Part shown: positions 43,559-46,142 of the stretch, piece by piece | How the letters are laid out: the number at the start of each line of letters is the position of its first letter | How positions within the stretch are numbered: position 1 is the first letter of the stretch | DNA from: CAZOZP01 sp964584325 | GTDB lineage: Bacteria > Bacteroidota > Ignavibacteria > Ignavibacteriales > Melioribacteraceae | Length of the DNA: 46,142 nt | Assembly (NCBI GenBank): GCA_964584325.1 | Contig: CAZOZP010000026.1 | Span: 1-46,142 of the forward strand | Direction: 5' to 3' | Translations under genes and position numbers: made by a program | The notes under the pieces: generated by a model | The model's database searches: none | Seen by the model: only the letters and a program-made list of their open reading frames with translations | Told to the model about the DNA's origin: nothing

Positions 43559-44227
43559 TTAGGATTTCCTGATGCTGAATCTGAACATCAGAAAAATCAC
43601 GACAATAGATAAAACCAGCCAGATTAGTGCAATAATAAAAGCCGAAATACCTGTTTGTCCCGAAAGTAACACTGCATCAGTCATTTCACCCGATTTAGAA
43701 AGCAAATCTGTTTTTATATCATAAACCACATAAAATGCAGTAATCAATCCGGTTATTTTCATCAAATAAATATGAACAGTCGAATTAAAATACCTGGGTG
43801 AAATAAACAGAACTGCACATACCGAAAGAGTAAATATTATGGCAAAAGTATTCTGGATAAACGAAGCTGTGATAAGAAGAAGTATAACCGATACCGAAGT
43901 ACAAAATATGCTTGACTTAGTCTTGTCGTAAGCAGTAAAAAAGAATGCGGATCCGCCTAACAGGCTTCCGAGATATCCGGCCGAAGCAATAACAGCCTTA
44001 TTTCCGCCCGATGTTATACAAGAACCGCCCAAAGACTTGTAGAATTCAATTCCGCGTATTGCTCCTCCGGTTAAAGCAGCGGCGAATCCGTGACTTATTT
44101 CGTGAATAAGGACTGCAAGAACCTTGAACGGATATACAAACACCGTTTCCCATGCAAGATAAGCAGCAAGTGAAACAGCAGCTATAAAAAACACTTCAAA
44201 CACTTTCCCGGATGATTTAGATGCCAT
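43559..44227 (-). CDS. M50-like membrane metallopeptidase
   Basis: The 222-aa polytopic protein has the zinc motif HEISH at His42, Glu43 and His46 within VLIHEISHGFAAALTGGAI, followed by ASAGYLGSLLGGSAFFF. This is the layout of the small M50B-like peptidase family. I start at ATG 44227; a TTG at 44236 would add three residues. There is no PDZ domain and no N-terminal extension. The substrate is unknown and there is no sigma/anti-sigma pair nearby. Confidence 0.8.
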   Translation of the reverse strand: MASKSSGKVFEVFFIAAVSLAAYLAWETVFVYPFKVLAVLIHEISHGFAAALTGGAIRGIEFYKSLGGSCITSGGNKAVIASAGYLGSLLGGSAFFFTAYDKTKSSIFCTSVSVILLLITASFIQNTFAIIFTLSVCAVLFISPRYFNSTVHIYLMKITGLITAFYVVYDIKTDLLSKSGEMTDAVLLSGQTGISAFIIALIWLVLSIVVIFLMFRFSIRKS

Positions 44228-44293
44228 AAAAACCAATAAAAATAAAAACCGAATTTAAGAAAAAGAACAAACAGTTTTAAACCATATTGAAGA

Positions 44294-44869
44294 TTAACAA
44301 CAGATATTTTTTGTTAAATCAAGATAAACTGACATAATTTTTAACACATCAGTCATTAAAGCTTCTCTGAATAATATAATATAATTACTTCCGGGAATGT
44401 TTACAGTTTTATATGTCGATAACAATCTTGAATATAATTTATTTGCCTGAATTTCTTCCTCGAATGTTTCAGTATAGAGTCTTAAGTATTTTTTTTGTGT
44501 TTTGTTGCTCTCTGATACTAATTTACTCAGAAGAATAATTTTTATAATTGACAGACTACTTTTAATTTCCGGATTAACGAATGTATATCCGCCCCATACT
44601 GCTTCATCCATATCTTCGGGATTAAAGAAAATACCGGTAAGCCCAAGAAAACTTTCTTCGCGAATTGCAGCCCAATACTGAGGTTTAATAATTCCATATT
44701 CAGCTAATTGTTCTAAATATCGGCCGGGGGAAACTGATTCACCAAGTTCAAGTTCAGGTCTGTCTTTTTCTCCCGGGAAGCTTCTGAAGTTTTTATTCAA
44801 GCTGACCAGTGCAGTATCAAGATACTTTTCATTAAGAGGAATAATCTGAATTTTCTCATCAATTGTCAT
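44294..44869 (-). CDS. Probable GNAT-family N-acetyltransferase
   Basis: The 191-aa protein, with start ATG 44869 and GGTGA about 6 nt upstream, overlaps the CDF gene by 11 bp. It has GNAT-like text: an N-terminal strand-helix (IQIIPLNEKYLDTALVSLNKNF), AVWGGYTFVNPEIKSS, and KYLRLYTETFEEEIQANKLYSRL. The last resembles the GNAT strand plus the helix that follows acetyl-CoA binding. The pantetheine-binding loop (RGxGxG/A) is not clear, so activity and substrate are uncertain. The Cys-rich end (KNICC) is odd. Confidence 0.55.
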   Translation of the reverse strand: MTIDEKIQIIPLNEKYLDTALVSLNKNFRSFPGEKDRPELELGESVSPGRYLEQLAEYGIIKPQYWAAIREESFLGLTGIFFNPEDMDEAVWGGYTFVNPEIKSSLSIIKIILLSKLVSESNKTQKKYLRLYTETFEEEIQANKLYSRLLSTYKTVNIPGSNYIILFREALMTDVLKIMSVYLDLTKNICC

Positions 44870-45767
44870 TTTTTTCACCGGGGGAAATGATAATATTGAC
44901 ATTACTAGAAGGAATTTGGTTTTCAGTTTCTGTTTTTATGTTTCTTACTGCAGTTACTACTTCATCCATTCTTAAATGTCCGTGAAAACTGAGAATAATA
45001 TCTATAAATATTTTATTTCCCGATTTCCGCGATTTAATTGCGTGAAGATTGGAGTAAGCATCATAGTGTTTAGCAAGAATCTTAAGAATAATCATCTGAA
45101 ATTCTTCTTCTATTGTTTTATCGAGTAATTCAATAAAACCACTTTTAAGCGAAGGAATAAATGAAATAATTAAATAGAGAGTAAAAATCAGAGTAGCAAT
45201 CGGATCGATATATACTGAGAATGAATACGCATTAAATAAATTACTTGCAAGAAGACAAAAGACCACGCCAAGAGCAGAAACCGCATCAGCTCTGTTAATT
45301 CTCCACTGCATTTCCATCAAGGGTGATTTAGATTCAATGGCTATCTTTTTATTATGAAGCCATAGCAATGTATTAACAACGAAACCGCCTGCCTGAAGAA
45401 TTATTCCAATCCATACGAAATCGCGTTCAAGAACAGAAGGCGAGATAATTCTTTGAACAGAAAATCCGGCAAGGAAAAGCAATCCAAGAATAAAGATAAT
45501 CGTACCGGAAAGTCCGCCCAAACTTTCCACCTTTCCGTGTCCGTAATCATATTCATAGAATTTACCTTTTTCAATCTTTTTGATTATGTTATAGGCAATC
45601 AGTGCCGAAGTAATACTTTTCAGGTAATCGATTATATCCGACATTAGAAGAAGCGAGCCTGAGAGCAAGGCAATTGCAACGAAAGGAATAAAAGATGCAA
45701 AATCAATAATCAGAACATTGCGTATAGCTTTTTTCTGGGATTGCAGGATGTTGTTTTCTGAATTCAA
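44859..45767 (-). CDS. Cation diffusion facilitator (CDF) family transporter
   Basis: The 302-aa protein has six transmembrane helices and a C-terminal cytoplasmic alpha-beta domain (about 205-295, with FHGHLRMDEVVTAVRNIKTE). The family loop YDYGHGKVESLGG (about 74-86) is conserved. The usual metal-site pairs are altered: helix 2 has Asp47-x3-Ser51 where relatives have Asp/His-x3-Asp, and helix 5 has Ile157-x3-Asp161 where relatives have His-x3-Asp. Transport of Zn, Fe or Mn is the family role, but the substrate here is doubtful. It is the upstream gene of the minus-strand pair with the GNAT-like gene. Confidence 0.87.
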   Translation of the reverse strand: MNSENNILQSQKKAIRNVLIIDFASFIPFVAIALLSGSLLLMSDIIDYLKSITSALIAYNIIKKIEKGKFYEYDYGHGKVESLGGLSGTIIFILGLLFLAGFSVQRIISPSVLERDFVWIGIILQAGGFVVNTLLWLHNKKIAIESKSPLMEMQWRINRADAVSALGVVFCLLASNLFNAYSFSVYIDPIATLIFTLYLIISFIPSLKSGFIELLDKTIEEEFQMIILKILAKHYDAYSNLHAIKSRKSGNKIFIDIILSFHGHLRMDEVVTAVRNIKTETENQIPSSNVNIIISPGEKNDN

Positions 45768-45838
45768 TACGAACCGGTATAATTATTTCGCTGAAAAATA
45801 ATATATTTTCGAGAAAATAGAAAAAATTAAATAATTAC

Positions 45839-45869
45839 TTGCAAAAGAAGCAAATGCGAATTATATTTC
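45839..45869 (+). promoter_or_regulatory. Promoter for tRNA-Val
   Basis: TTG (45839-45841), a 20-bp spacer and TATATTTC (45862-45869), one base off TAnnTTTG. It ends 22 bp before the tRNA gene. Confidence 0.5.
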
Positions 45870-45891
45870 TGACCTAAATTATGATTGACTT

Positions 45892-45966
45892 GGGAGCATA
45901 GCTCAGCTGGTTCAGAGCACCTGCCTTACAAGCAGGGGGTCCTTGGTTCGAATCCATGTGCTCCCA
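45892..45966 (+). tRNA. tRNA-Val (anticodon UAC)
   Basis: The 75-nt cloverleaf has a perfect 7-bp acceptor stem (GGGAGCA with TGCTCCC), D-stem GCTC/GAGC, anticodon stem CCTGC/GCAGG and loop CTTACAA, giving anticodon TAC (45927-45929, Val). The T-loop is TTCGAAT. The discriminator is A45966 and the 3' CCA is not encoded. The T-stem has one internal U-U mismatch (45943 with 45957). Confidence 0.95.
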
Positions 45967-45973
45967 CAAGAGA

Positions 45974-45997
45974 AAGCCGCAATTAAGCGGCTTTTTT
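45974..45997 (+). terminator. Intrinsic terminator of tRNA-Val
   Basis: AAGCCGC (45974-45980), loop AATTAA, GCGGCTT (45987-45993), continuing into T6. A classic Rho-independent terminator 8 bp after the tRNA. Confidence 0.9.
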
Positions 45998-46086
45998 CAA
46001 TTTAGATCGTAAAGGGCTGCAGATCCTGAAGAAGGATAGAAGTAAATAAAATAAAAAACAAATTGCGGTGTTAAGAATTATTATTG

Positions 46087-46142
46087 TGGTTCAGAGCATC
46101 CCGACTAGAAGTCGGGAGGGTCCTTGGTTCGAATCCATGTGC
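46087..46142 (+). pseudogene. Truncated tRNA-Val copy with replaced anticodon arm
   Basis: TGGTTCAGAGCA (46087-46098) is identical to the D-arm end of the tRNA-Val at 45908-45919. The 25 bases 46118-46142 are identical to its variable loop and T-arm, including the T-stem mismatch. Between them the 17-nt Val anticodon arm is replaced by the 19-nt palindrome TCCCGACTAGAAGTCGGGA (46099-46117). No acceptor 5' strand or D-stem 5' half precedes it. The right window edge cuts it. Confidence 0.75.

Noticed and set aside
46087..46142. Second functional tRNA
   Set aside because: No 5' acceptor strand or D-stem 5' half precedes it, and the loop would give an AGA anticodon without a serine-type long arm.

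Overview
The window is a dense, AT-rich bacterial chromosome segment, most likely from Ignavibacteria or a close relative in the Bacteroidota/Chlorobiota group. This rests on a type IX secretion (T9SS) C-terminal sorting domain with the NYPNPFNPST signature, a PorV/PorQ-type outer-membrane protein, a carboxypeptidase-regulatory-domain TonB-dependent receptor, and promoter-like TTG-N20-TAnnTTTG elements of the Bacteroidota type. Taxonomy is an inference from these features. No transposase, phage gene or CRISPR array was seen.

Layout. 1-422: a tandem array with a 126-bp higher-order unit made of six 21-bp subunits, cut by the left edge. 422-3410 (minus): hemB-hemL-mtgA, for tetrapyrrole synthesis and a peptidoglycan glycosyltransferase. 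3567-8930: a complete Rnf complex operon (rnfC-D-G-E-A-B) ending in an RseC-like gene. 9080-15903: two sensor histidine kinases flanking two lipopolysaccharide inner-core genes (a GT9 heptosyltransferase and waaA). 15900-18708: pyrC, a CoA-binding protein, a DinB-family protein and a methyltransferase, ending in a perfect 15-bp hairpin.

18861-33169 is the most distinctive part. It encodes a parvulin-type isomerase, a TonB-dependent receptor, a 1234-aa secreted protein with six Asp/Asn-rich putative Ca-binding loops, a PorV/PorQ paralogue, a four-module probable starch-binding protein with a T9SS sorting domain, a strong terminator-like hairpin, and two GH13 lipoproteins. Together this reads as an outer-membrane alpha-glucan capture and degradation locus without a recognisable SusD.

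33228-41675 carries pyrE, a nucleotide-sugar epimerase, a small membrane protein, an acyltransferase, a beta-barrel protein, an LD-carboxypeptidase, a DUF58 protein, ccmC-ccmD-ccmE (CcmE with Cys in place of the haem-binding His), an orphan FecE-type ATPase and a YdcF-like protein. 41815-45767 holds nusB, an MFS transporter, an M50-like membrane peptidase, a GNAT-like protein and a CDF transporter with degenerate metal-site positions. The window ends with tRNA-Val(UAC), its terminator, and a truncated tRNA-Val copy whose anticodon arm is replaced by a palindrome.

Genes are tightly packed, with many ATGA overlaps and several TTG or GTG starts. Several starts were moved downstream to the codon with the better ribosome binding site.
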